A stretch of DNA of 8,922 nucleotides from Thermaerobacter marianensis. Lineage in GTDB: Bacteria > Bacillota > Sulfobacillia > DYIH01. The stretch spans positions 1-8,922 of the forward strand of contig DYIH01000056.1 in the NCBI GenBank assembly GCA_020723785.1, in the 5' to 3' direction. The notes under the pieces are model-generated. The model did no database searches. It worked only from the letters and a program-made list of their open reading frames with translations, and was not told where the DNA came from. A program made the translations under genes and the position numbers. This document shows, piece after piece, positions 1 through 5,532 of this stretch (position 1 is the stretch's first letter; every line of letters begins with the position of its first letter).

Positions 1-24
1 GCATAAGGGTTGTGCATGAGTCGC

Positions 25-50
25 GCAAGCCTTGTGCGTCAAGGGCTTGC
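25..50. repeat. Imperfect inverted repeat (hairpin) at the left edge
   Basis: The left arm GCAAGCCTTG (25-34) and the right arm CAAGGGCTTGC (40-50) pair across a 5-nt loop, with one unpaired G in the right arm. No T-run follows, so it does not look like an intrinsic terminator. It lies just upstream of the decayed PIN-domain fragment and could be the remnant of a mobile-element end or a repeat unit. Only one copy is visible in this window. Confidence 0.4.
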
Positions 51-226
51 AGCCCCGGAATATAACCGTGGTTGTGGTTAATGAGCCCGTCGCACAACCC
101 GCCCTGCCCGATCACCACCGCGACCCCTTCGACCGCCTGCTGGTGGCCCAGGCCCAGGTCGAGGGAATGGCCATCCTGAGCGGAGACCCGCAGTTCGCTC
201 ACTATGCGGTGGAGGTGATCTGGTAG
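32..226 (+). pseudogene. C-terminal remnant of a VapC-like PIN-domain toxin
   Basis: This frame ends in a sequence typical of the last third of type II toxin PIN-domain RNases (VapC family): HRDPFDRLLVAQAQ, then a short spacer, then SGDPQF and a hydrophobic C-terminus ending in IW. In the family, the Asp residues of the RDPFDR block and of the later xxDxxF block belong to the acidic metal-binding site that cleaves RNA. The N-terminal two thirds, including the first catalytic Asp, are missing. An in-frame TGA sits at 17-19, and the other two forward frames are also closed by stops near the window start, so no simple frameshift restores the gene. No partner antitoxin is visible in the 16 bases before that stop. 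The recognisable homology starts around base 75; the TTG at 32 is only the first possible start after the stop. Most likely a decayed gene, convergent with spoVAF. A short functional protein is unlikely. Confidence 0.6.
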
Positions 227-278
227 AGGATCGTACCAACTCGCCTTCACGCGAACCCGCTTCCCTCGAGACAGCCCC
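227..278. other. Convergent intergenic gap, no terminator seen
   Basis: This 52-nt gap separates the end of the plus-strand PIN remnant from the end of spoVAF on the minus strand. It contains a CTCGAG palindrome but no GC-rich stem followed by a T-run on either strand. How spoVA transcription stops is therefore not evident; Rho-dependent termination or read-through antisense to the PIN remnant are both possible. Confidence 0.4.
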
Positions 279-1763
279 CTACCGCCGCGTCATGTCCTTC
301 AACCGGCGCATCTGCAGCCGGTGTTGCATTATGGGCACCGGCTGGCGCAGCAGCACGTGAACGAGCGCCTCCACGTCGAGGGGGATCAGGGGCCACAGGT
401 AGGGCACGCCGAAAGAGCGGGTGCGGAGCAGCAGGAGGAAGTTGGCCACCAGCCCGACGGCTAGGCCCGGCAGCTTCCAGACGCCCACCAACACCAGGAG
501 CGCCAGACGCATGAGGCGCACGGCGGCGGCCAGTTCGTGGCTGGGGATGGCGAAGAAAGCCACGGCCGAAACCGCCCCGTAAAAGACGGCCTCGGGGGAG
601 AACGGGCCCACCTGAATGGCCAACTGGCCCATGAGGACGGCGCCGATGATGCCGAGCGACGTCGAAAGCCCGGTCGGCGTATGGATCAGGGACATGCGGA
701 TGAATTCGATGCCCAGTTCCGCCAGGATGAACTGCAGGAAGAGCGGGACCGTGCCCGGCTTCTTGGGGCCGATGAATTCCATGCCCTTGGGGAGCAGGTC
801 GTGGCTCAGCGCCAGGGCGAGCCAGACCGGTATCCCTATCCAGGCCACCAGCAGGGCCAGCCAGCGGACGAAGCGGAAGAAGATGCCGATCGTCACGTCC
901 TGGTGGAACTCCTCGGCGTGCTGGACGTGGTGGAAAAAGGTCGCGGGCAGGATCAGGGCCACCGGCGAGGTATCCACCAGGACGACCACGTGGCCTTCCA
1001 GCAAATGGACCGTGGCAATGTCCGGCCGTTCGGTGTAGCGGACGACGGGGAACGGGTTCCACCACTTGACCCGGCCGGTGAGGAACTCCTCCAGGCTCTT
1101 TTCGGCCATGGGCAGGCCGTCGACGGAGATGCGCTTGATCTGCCGCTTGATGTCGCCGACCAAGCCGGGGCTGGCGATGTCCTCGATATAGGCGACACAG
1201 ACGTCGGTGCGGGAGCGGCGCCCCACGGGGATGACCTCCAGGCGCAGCCGCGGGTCACGAAGGCGCCTGCGGATGAGCGCCGAGTTGAAGAGCAGGGTCT
1301 CGGTGAAGCCATCCCGCGGGCCGCGCAGCACCTTCTCCAGGGACGGCTCCTCGGGCATCCGGCCGGGATAGGCGCGGATCTCGACCAGCAACACCTCGTC
1401 CTCACCGTCGATGAACAGGGCGGTGAAGCCGGAAAGCACCCGTTCGACCGCCCTGTCCAGGTCCTGCGAGCGCTCCGCCTCGATGTAGGTGAGCCGCCGG
1501 GTGAGGACGCGCTCCGCCGTGACCGGGCCCAGTTCCTCCCGCCGCAGCCCCATCAGATAGCGGATGACGTCGTTGAGGATCTGCCCCTGGAAGAAACCGT
1601 CGATGGCCACCAGGAAGGCGGCCTTGCCGTCCAGGGAGAGATCCTTGATGACCACGCCGAAGCTCTTGCCGAAGCCCATCTCACTCTCGATGAAGGCCCG
1701 GTTTTCCTCCAGCCGCCTGGAAACCGGGCGCCCCTGCACGGCTGTGGCCTGTTGGCCCCCCAT
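279..1763 (-). CDS. spoVAF: SpoVAF, GerA-family spore membrane protein
   Basis: A 494-aa protein of the GerA/SpoVAF family (the A-subunit type of germinant-receptor-like proteins) that acts in the spore inner membrane. The N-terminal soluble half (about 1-250) carries the family blocks GPRDGFTETLLFNSALIRRR (148-167), the PFP motif (237-239) and an ERPD block (245-248). The C-terminal half has several hydrophobic spans, roughly 296-319, 340-355, 367-384, 390-408 and 415-445, and a short basic tail (RRLKDMTRR). Length matches B. subtilis SpoVAF (about 490 aa). Its place as last gene of the spoVA cluster, 14 nt after spoVAE, separates it from a free-standing gerA-type receptor, and no B or C subunit genes follow. 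The ATG start has a GGATGAGG-type ribosome site 4 nt upstream. In B. subtilis, SpoVAF is dispensable for DPA uptake and has been linked to amplifying germination as an ion channel with a partner protein. That role is known from the family and not shown here. Confidence 0.93.
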   Translation of the reverse strand: MGGQQATAVQGRPVSRRLEENRAFIESEMGFGKSFGVVIKDLSLDGKAAFLVAIDGFFQGQILNDVIRYLMGLRREELGPVTAERVLTRRLTYIEAERSQDLDRAVERVLSGFTALFIDGEDEVLLVEIRAYPGRMPEEPSLEKVLRGPRDGFTETLLFNSALIRRRLRDPRLRLEVIPVGRRSRTDVCVAYIEDIASPGLVGDIKRQIKRISVDGLPMAEKSLEEFLTGRVKWWNPFPVVRYTERPDIATVHLLEGHVVVLVDTSPVALILPATFFHHVQHAEEFHQDVTIGIFFRFVRWLALLVAWIGIPVWLALALSHDLLPKGMEFIGPKKPGTVPLFLQFILAELGIEFIRMSLIHTPTGLSTSLGIIGAVLMGQLAIQVGPFSPEAVFYGAVSAVAFFAIPSHELAAAVRLMRLALLVLVGVWKLPGLAVGLVANFLLLLRTRSFGVPYLWPLIPLDVEALVHVLLRQPVPIMQHRLQMRRLKDMTRR

Positions 1764-1777
1764 GCGGCCTCATCCTT

Positions 1778-2140
1778 TCACACCTTCGGATTGAAAAACA
1801 GAGCGGCCAGGTAGCCGAAGAGCACCGCTGCTGTGACGCCCATGGCCGCCGCCTCCAGTCCGCCGCCCAGGAGCCCGACCAGCCCGTGGCGGCTGACGTC
1901 GGCGATGATCCCCTGCACCAGGACGTGGCCGAACCCCGGTAACGGCACCGTCGCCCCCGCCCCGCCCACCTTGACCAGCGGGTCATAGAGCCCCAACCCG
2001 CTGGCGACCGCCCCGAGGCTGACCGAGAGGACCATCACCGTCGGCGGCGGCAGCCTGCCCACGTCAACGACCAGTTGGGCGGCGACACAGAGGAGGCCGC
2101 CGACGATGAAGGCGCCGATGAACGCGACCGCCAGTTCCAT
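1778..2140 (-). CDS. spoVAE: SpoVAE (SpoVAEb type), DPA-channel membrane subunit
   Basis: A 120-aa, very hydrophobic protein of the SpoVAC/SpoVAEB family, a membrane subunit of the channel that moves Ca-dipicolinic acid into the forespore core and out again at germination. About four membrane spans are visible, near 3-24, 33-52, 67-80 and 86-115. The block GLGLYDPLVKVGGAGATVPL (48-67) is the family signature and closely parallels residues 77-94 of SpoVAC in this cluster, showing the two subunits are paralogous. Start choice: GGGAGGAGG lies 7 nt before the ATG at 2140 and 4 nt before a GTG at 2143. The ATG is preferred; its A is also the last base of the spoVAD stop (TGATG), giving a 1-nt overlap and probable translational coupling. 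Length agrees with B. subtilis SpoVAEb. No spoVAEa gene (the soluble peripheral partner in Bacillus) is found beside it. Confidence 0.93.
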   Translation of the reverse strand: MELAVAFIGAFIVGGLLCVAAQLVVDVGRLPPPTVMVLSVSLGAVASGLGLYDPLVKVGGAGATVPLPGFGHVLVQGIIADVSRHGLVGLLGGGLEAAAMGVTAAVLFGYLAALFFNPKV

Positions 2141-3210
2141 CACCGGTCCTCCTCCCGGGCCGCGGACTGGGACTCGACGGCTACGGCGTAAGCGATGCCG
2201 GGGATCGACTCCCCCTGCTGGAAGGTGGTCGGGCTGAACATCGCCCCGGTGGACACCAGCAGCATCCGCCGCATGCGGCCCGCCCGGAGGTCACCGAAGA
2301 AACGGGCGGCGAAGACGGTCGCCGAACAGGCGCAGCCGCTGCCGCCGCAGTGCACGTCCTGCCGCTTGCGGTCGTAGATCATGAGGCCGCAGTCGTCCAG
2401 GACCGGCTCCGCGTTGTACCCCACCTGCATGAGCAATTCCACAGCGATGGCCCGACCCGCCTGGCCCAGGTCACCGGTGATGATCAGGTCGTAGTCCCCC
2501 GGGCCCCGGCCGGTGTCCCGCAGATGGGCCTCGATGGTGTCGGCCGCCGCCGGCGCCATGGCCGAACCCAGGTCGAAGGGATCCTTGATGCCCATGTCCA
2601 CCAGGCGTCCCGGCGTGGCATGGGTGATCCGCGGCCAAGCGCCGTCTCCGACGGCACGGGGATCCACGAGGACGGCCGCGCCGGCGCCGGTGACGGTCCA
2701 GGTGGCGGTCGGCGGCCGCTGGTAGCCCATCTCGATCGGGTAGCGGAACTGGCGCTCGGCCGCTTCATGGTGGCTGGAGGCGGCCACGCCCACCCGGTGG
2801 GCGAAGCCGCCGTCGATCATCATGGCGGCCAGAGTGAGTGATTCGGCCCACGCGGCGCAGGCGCCAAAAACGCCGAAGAAGGGCCGGTCCAGGGTGCGCC
2901 CGGCGAACGACGAGGCGCCGAGCTGGTTCAACAGGTCCCCGGAAACGATCCAGTCCAGGTCCGTGGGCTTGAGGCCGGCCTTGCCCAGCGCCCGGTGAAT
3001 CGCCTTTTCCAGCAGCTTGACCTCGGCCTGCTCCCAGGTCTTCTGCCCCACCAGCCGATCCGGAACGACCTCGTCGAACAGACGGCCGAGCGGCCCTTCC
3101 CCCTCCATCGGCCCGGCCACCGCCGCCGCAGCAGCCAGCACCGGCGGATTGGCGAAGGCCACCGTCTGCCGCCCCAGCCGCTTGTCGGCCTTGGACTCCA
3201 GAAGGACCAC
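2140..3210 (-). CDS. spoVAD: SpoVAD, DPA-binding thiolase-fold protein
   Basis: A 356-aa cytosol-facing component of the SpoVA DPA transport complex with a thiolase-like (ketoacyl-synthase III) fold; in B. subtilis it binds dipicolinic acid directly. Visible hallmarks are SGDLLNQ (90-96), FGACAAWAESL (115-125), with Cys118 at the place of the thiolase nucleophile, the TGAGAAVLVDP strand-turn (174-184), TGDLGQAG (245-252), and the Cys-rich CGGSGCACSA block (288-297). B. subtilis SpoVAD is 338 aa, so this one is slightly longer at the C-terminus. The reading frame is open further upstream to 3384, but that extension lies inside spoVAC and is Arg/Ser/Trp-rich shadow sequence. The GTG at 3210 is preferred because AGGAGGT sits 5 nt before it and the encoded start resembles the family. 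It begins 10 nt after the spoVAC stop and overlaps spoVAE by one base. Confidence 0.95.
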   Translation of the reverse strand: MVLLESKADKRLGRQTVAFANPPVLAAAAAVAGPMEGEGPLGRLFDEVVPDRLVGQKTWEQAEVKLLEKAIHRALGKAGLKPTDLDWIVSGDLLNQLGASSFAGRTLDRPFFGVFGACAAWAESLTLAAMMIDGGFAHRVGVAASSHHEAAERQFRYPIEMGYQRPPTATWTVTGAGAAVLVDPRAVGDGAWPRITHATPGRLVDMGIKDPFDLGSAMAPAAADTIEAHLRDTGRGPGDYDLIITGDLGQAGRAIAVELLMQVGYNAEPVLDDCGLMIYDRKRQDVHCGGSGCACSATVFAARFFGDLRAGRMRRMLLVSTGAMFSPTTFQQGESIPGIAYAVAVESQSAAREEDR

Positions 3211-3220
3211 CGGCGACCTC

Positions 3221-3676
3221 CTAACGCGGGATGTAGAGAATATAGTAGACCAGTCCGACGGCGAAGGATGTGAGCAAACCGTAGACGACCACCGGCCCGG
3301 CGATGGTGAACATCTTGGCCCCCATCCCCAGGATCCAGCCCTCCCGCTTGAAGTCCATCGCCGGCGCCACGATGGAGTTGGCAAAACCGGTGATGGGCAG
3401 GAACGCTCCCATGCCGCCGACCCGGCCGATCTCGTCGTAGACCCCGAGGCCCGTCAGCAGGGCGCCCAGGAAAATCATCACGGCGGCCGTGGGACCGGCC
3501 GCCGCCTCCGGCCCGATGCCACGCGCCAGGAAAAACTGGCGGACCCCCTCGCCGACGGCGGAAATCGCGCCGCCCACCAGGAAGGCCAGCAGGGCGTTGC
3601 GCAACACCGGCCGGGACGGCAGGTGCTTCCGCTGCAGCTTCTTGAACTCCTGTTCCTGCTGCATGGTCGCCTTCAT
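3221..3676 (-). CDS. spoVAC: SpoVAC, DPA-channel membrane subunit
   Basis: A 151-aa integral membrane protein, the same size as B. subtilis SpoVAC (about 150 aa), which forms a mechanosensitive-type channel for DPA in the spore inner membrane. A charged N-terminal tail (MKATMQQEQEFKKLQRKH) precedes hydrophobic spans near 26-48, 60-80, 90-105 and 117-148. The central signature GLGVYDEIGRVGGMGAFLPI (76-95) and the following GFANSI block match the SpoVAC/SpoVAEB family. It lies 18 nt after the dodecin-like gene and 10 nt before spoVAD. The ATG at 3676 has only a modest GGGGA ribosome site. A second in-frame ATG at 3664 (after MKAT) is also possible, so the exact start is uncertain by four residues. 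No spoVAA or spoVAB genes precede it, a reduced arrangement also seen in Clostridia. Confidence 0.94.
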   Translation of the reverse strand: MKATMQQEQEFKKLQRKHLPSRPVLRNALLAFLVGGAISAVGEGVRQFFLARGIGPEAAAGPTAAVMIFLGALLTGLGVYDEIGRVGGMGAFLPITGFANSIVAPAMDFKREGWILGMGAKMFTIAGPVVVYGLLTSFAVGLVYYILYIPR

Positions 3677-3694
3677 GGCGGCGGTCCCCGTTGG

Positions 3695-3913
3695 CTATGC
3701 CTGGCGATTGGGATCGACGGCAAAGGCCACCTTGACGTTGGCCTTATATTCCACGATCTGACCGTTCTGCACGTTGGCCGTCATGTTGCAGACCTCTACG
3801 CCCGTGATGTTCCGCACCGTCCTCGCCGCTTCCTGGACGGCGCTCCGCACGGCGTCCTCCCAGTTGTTCGTGGATTCGCCGACCAGTTCCAGCACTTTGA
3901 CAACGGTGGCCAA
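3695..3913 (-). CDS. Dodecin-family small protein, probably not a flavin binder
   Basis: A 72-aa protein with the dodecin fold pattern: strand (ATVVKVLELVGES), helix (WEDAVRSAVQEAARTVRN, 18-35), then two strands (GVEVCNMTANV and QIVEYKANVKVAFAVD). Dodecins assemble into hollow dodecamers that store flavins; others bind calcium or have unknown ligands. By alignment from memory with the Halobacterium protein, the Trp that stacks on flavin corresponds to Gly38 here and the flavin-contacting Gln to Lys57, so classical flavin binding is doubtful. The frame is open upstream, but the TTG at 3913 is chosen because GGGAGGGG lies 6-8 nt before it and it gives the family's usual length (66-72 aa). It sits between the 59-aa membrane-protein gene and spoVAC, 18 nt before the latter, and is probably co-transcribed with spoVA in the forespore. 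Its role in spores is unknown. Confidence 0.85.
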   Translation of the reverse strand: MATVVKVLELVGESTNNWEDAVRSAVQEAARTVRNITGVEVCNMTANVQNGQIVEYKANVKVAFAVDPNRQA

Positions 3914-4005
3914 GAACGACCCCTCCCTATCGTCGCGCGACAACACCCCGGGCACCACTCATCCGGGCCTTGGTTGCCATGATCCGGGGTTGCCACGATC
4001 CGGCC
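3914..4005 (-). other. 92-nt spacer between the small membrane gene and the dodecin-like gene
   Basis: This spacer has no convincing gene. It holds a 16-bp tandem duplication (3972-4003) next to the preceding gene and, at its other end, the strong ribosome site of the dodecin-like gene. Frames that cross it on either strand overlap real genes out of frame. No intrinsic terminator and no clear promoter were seen, so the two small genes are probably on one transcript. Confidence 0.45.
3972..4003. repeat. 16-bp tandem duplication
   Basis: Two adjacent 16-mers, GGTTGCCATGATCCGG (3972-3987) and GGTTGCCACGATCCGG (3988-4003), differ at one base (T versus C). The array begins 2 nt past the stop codon of the 59-aa membrane-protein gene, inside the non-coding spacer. 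It looks like a slippage duplication. Its period of 16 is not a multiple of three, which supports this stretch being non-coding. Confidence 0.8.
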
Positions 4006-4185
4006 TCAACGCGCGACATGATGATCGAACAAGATCGGTTGCGCTCCCCCGCCTCCGGCCTGCACCAGTTCGGCCTTGTCCGGGGGCCGCCGCTCCCGTG
4101 AGGCGCTGAAGGACCACCAAAGGGCGGCGGCCGCAAGGAGCGCGGCGAGTACAAGGAGCGCCCCGCTGAGCTGCCCGGTCCGCAT
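4006..4185 (-). CDS. 59-aa single-span membrane protein, unknown function
   Basis: A small gene encoding 59 residues. I do not recognise a family. The strongest argument that it is real is the ribosome site GGAGGTG placed 7 nt before an ATG (4185), together with its clear protein architecture. A short start (MRTGQ) is followed by one hydrophobic segment rich in Leu and Ala (about 7-26, ending in LWWSF), then a basic stretch (SRERRPPDK, 29-37), then a Gly-rich linker (GGGG, 44-47) and a polar tail ending in FDHHVAR. The positive charge after the span predicts the C-terminus in the cytoplasm; a non-cleaved signal anchor is the simplest reading. It is the first gene after a forespore-type promoter candidate that overlaps the sigF stop codon, and it precedes the dodecin-like gene and spoVAC. 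It may therefore be a forespore membrane protein linked to DPA handling, but that is inference from position only. Overlapping frames on both strands are also open here because of the high GC content. Confidence 0.7.
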   Translation of the reverse strand: MRTGQLSGALLVLAALLAAAALWWSFSASRERRPPDKAELVQAGGGGAQPILFDHHVAR

Positions 4186-4218
4186 CGGCGTTCACCTCCG
4201 GGCGGCGATAACCAGACC

Positions 4219-4248
4219 TATTGTTTTCCGTATGAGAAGAGACTATTC
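4219..4248 (-). promoter_or_regulatory. Candidate SigF/SigG-type forespore promoter for the spoVA cluster
   Basis: On the minus strand, GAATA (4248-4244) fits the SigF/SigG -35 consensus GHATR. After exactly 18 nt, AACAATA (4225-4219) matches the SigG -10 consensus CATnHTA at five of seven positions. A SigF-like reading is also possible, with GGAAAACAA 14 nt after GAATA. The -35 overlaps the last codon and stop of sigF. A start near 4212 would leave a leader of about 27 nt with the GGAGGTG ribosome site inside it. The region is locally AT-rich compared with its surroundings, as expected for a promoter. Motif matching was by eye only. Confidence 0.5.
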
Positions 4249-4995
4249 CAGAAAGGCGCGCAAGGTGGTCAGAGCCTTTTTCTCCAGGCGCGATACCTGA
4301 ACCTGTGAAATGCCCAACAAGCGCGCGATCTCCTGCTGGGTGCAGTCCCCGTAGAAGCGCAGTTCGACAATCCGTCGCAGGCGCGGCTCCAGGCGGGCCA
4401 ATCCGGTCCGCAGGGCAACGGCGTCGTCCCAGCCTGCCGCTTCTGGGCCGGCGACGCACTCCTCCAGCGTCGGCCCGTCCGGTTCGCCGGACACCGCGGG
4501 CTGGTGGAGCGACACGAGGCCGGCCGAGGATTCCAGGGCGGCGGCCAGTTCGGCCCTGTCCATGTCCAGGGCAGCGGCCAGTTCGGCCAGGGATGGGGCG
4601 CGCCCGAGGACGGCTGAAAGCTCGTCCTCCTTCTGCCGGATCCGTCGCGCCACCCGCTTGACCTCGCGGCTCACCCTCAGGGGGCCGTCATCACGCAGGA
4701 AACCGCGGACTTCCCCCAGGATCAGCGGCACCGCATAGGTGGAGAAACGGACACCCAGGCCGGGATCGAAACGGTCGACGGCTTTGACCAAGCCCAGGCA
4801 ACCCAGTTGAAAGAGATCGTCGACGTCAAACCCCGGGGCGGCGAAGCGCCGCACCACATGACGCACCAGGCCCAGGTTGGCTTCGATGGCCTGCTCGCGA
4901 GCCGCCGCGTCACCGGCGCGAACCCGCGCCCAGAGGTCCGGCAACGCGCCCTCCCCATCCCGGACGGCGCCCGTTCCCGTCCCTTCCGCGTTCAC
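4243..4995 (-). CDS. sigF: RNA polymerase sigma-F factor (first forespore sigma)
   Basis: A 250-aa sigma-70 family protein of the SigF/SigG/SigB branch. Region 2 (about 33-104) includes GFDVDDLFQLGCLGLVKAVD (55-74), with the core-binding and -10 recognition helices, and RFSTYAVPLILGEVRGFLRD (83-102). Region 3 follows (about 108-165). Region 4 carries the helix-turn-helix TQQEIARLLGISQVQVSRLE (219-238), where the ISQVQVSRLEKK run is shared by SigF and SigG. Position directly after spoIIAA-spoIIAB identifies it as SigF. It directs forespore-specific transcription and is held inactive by SpoIIAB until after polar septation. The GTG start at 4995 overlaps the spoIIAB stop by 4 nt (GTGA), with a weak ribosome site, so coupled translation is likely. 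A TTG 17 codons in, preceded by GGGGAGGG, could give a shorter form starting just before the conserved LWARVRAGD block. Confidence 0.94.
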   Translation of the reverse strand: MNAEGTGTGAVRDGEGALPDLWARVRAGDAAAREQAIEANLGLVRHVVRRFAAPGFDVDDLFQLGCLGLVKAVDRFDPGLGVRFSTYAVPLILGEVRGFLRDDGPLRVSREVKRVARRIRQKEDELSAVLGRAPSLAELAAALDMDRAELAAALESSAGLVSLHQPAVSGEPDGPTLEECVAGPEAAGWDDAVALRTGLARLEPRLRRIVELRFYGDCTQQEIARLLGISQVQVSRLEKKALTTLRAFLE

Positions 4996-5429
4996 TGGAC
5001 GGCGGGAGCCCGGCAGACCTTGCGCATGTGTACGACGGTGCCCTTGCCCGGCTGGGACGTGACCTCCAAATCGTCCATGAAGGATTCCATGAATACGAAA
5101 CCCAAACCCATGCGCTCGGGGTCGGTGGAGAAAGCCGGCTGCCGCGCCTCCTCCACATCCGGGATGCCCTTCCCCCAGTCCTCGACCGTGATTTCCAACG
5201 CCTGCCCGTCGATCCGGCCGGTGACGCCGATGCGCCCCGGCCCGTCGTACGCGTGGAGGATGCTGTTGGAGACGGCCTCGGAAACCGCCACCTTGATCTC
5301 CTCGATCTCACCCAGGGTAAACTCCAGCTGACTCGCGAAAGCGGCCACCGCCACCCGGACCAGACCAACGTTTTCCGGGCGGCTCAGGATTTCCAGCCGC
5401 ATCTCGTTTTGCGCCGTCTGCACCGGCAC
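4992..5429 (-). CDS. spoIIAB: SpoIIAB, anti-sigma-F factor and serine kinase
   Basis: A 145-aa GHKL-fold protein that sequesters SigF and phosphorylates SpoIIAA with ATP. The N-box SEAVSNSILHAY (50-61) holds Glu51 and Asn55, aligned with the catalytic Glu46 and Mg-binding Asn50 of B. subtilis. The G1 box is DWGKGIPDVEEARQP (84-98), followed by the ATP-lid residues FSTDPE and MGLGF (107-111), and the G2 block GKGT (128-131). ESFMDDLEV (115-123) is also typical of the family. The frame has a TAG 15 nt before the GTG at 5429. That GTG has AGGGGG 8 nt upstream and is preferred over a second GTG two codons later. Relative to B. subtilis, six or so residues are added before the conserved NEM. The gene overlaps sigF by 4 nt but is separated from spoIIAA by 103 nt, which is unusual for spoIIA operons. 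Confidence 0.96.
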   Translation of the reverse strand: MPVQTAQNEMRLEILSRPENVGLVRVAVAAFASQLEFTLGEIEEIKVAVSEAVSNSILHAYDGPGRIGVTGRIDGQALEITVEDWGKGIPDVEEARQPAFSTDPERMGLGFVFMESFMDDLEVTSQPGKGTVVHMRKVCRAPAVQ

Positions 5430-5532
5430 CGGCCTCGCCCCCTAATAGATACCGCCGGCCCGGAGGATCGGGCGGGGATCCCCAGACTCACCGTTACCAA
5501 GAACCGCCAACGCCCGGCTCAGGACCCCGAGA
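5430..5532 (-). other. 103-nt structured spacer inside the spoIIA operon
   Basis: In B. subtilis, spoIIAA and spoIIAB overlap; here 103 nt separate them. The spacer contains a perfect 10-bp palindrome GGGGATCCCC (5474-5483) directly beside a hairpin with arms GCCCG/CGGGC and a 6-nt loop (5458-5473). The ribosome site of spoIIAB begins close after. No T-run follows the hairpin, so it is not a standard terminator, and I see no sigma-factor promoter. No small gene with a ribosome site is evident. It may tune the SpoIIAA:SpoIIAB ratio by affecting translation, processing or read-through; this is inference. Confidence 0.55.

Noticed and set aside
537..1814. Long plus-strand open frame (425 codons) opposite spoVAF
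   Set aside because: It is antisense to a well-recognised SpoVAF, its translation is Asp/Gly/Arg/His-rich without any domain, and such open antisense frames are common in high-GC genes.
3211..3384. N-terminal extension of spoVAD to an upstream start
   Set aside because: It lies wholly inside spoVAC, encodes Trp/Arg/Ser-rich sequence unlike SpoVAD, and the GTG at 3210 has an AGGAGGT at ideal spacing.
3017..3982. Plus-strand open frame (321 codons) opposite spoVAD, spoVAC and the dodecin-like gene
   Set aside because: It crosses three real minus-strand genes and their spacers and has low-complexity composition with no recognisable fold.
3927..4459. Minus-strand frames at 3927-4154 and 3959-4459
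   Set aside because: They overlap sigF or the 59-aa gene in other frames, lack suitable ribosome sites, and are Arg/Pro-rich without a domain.
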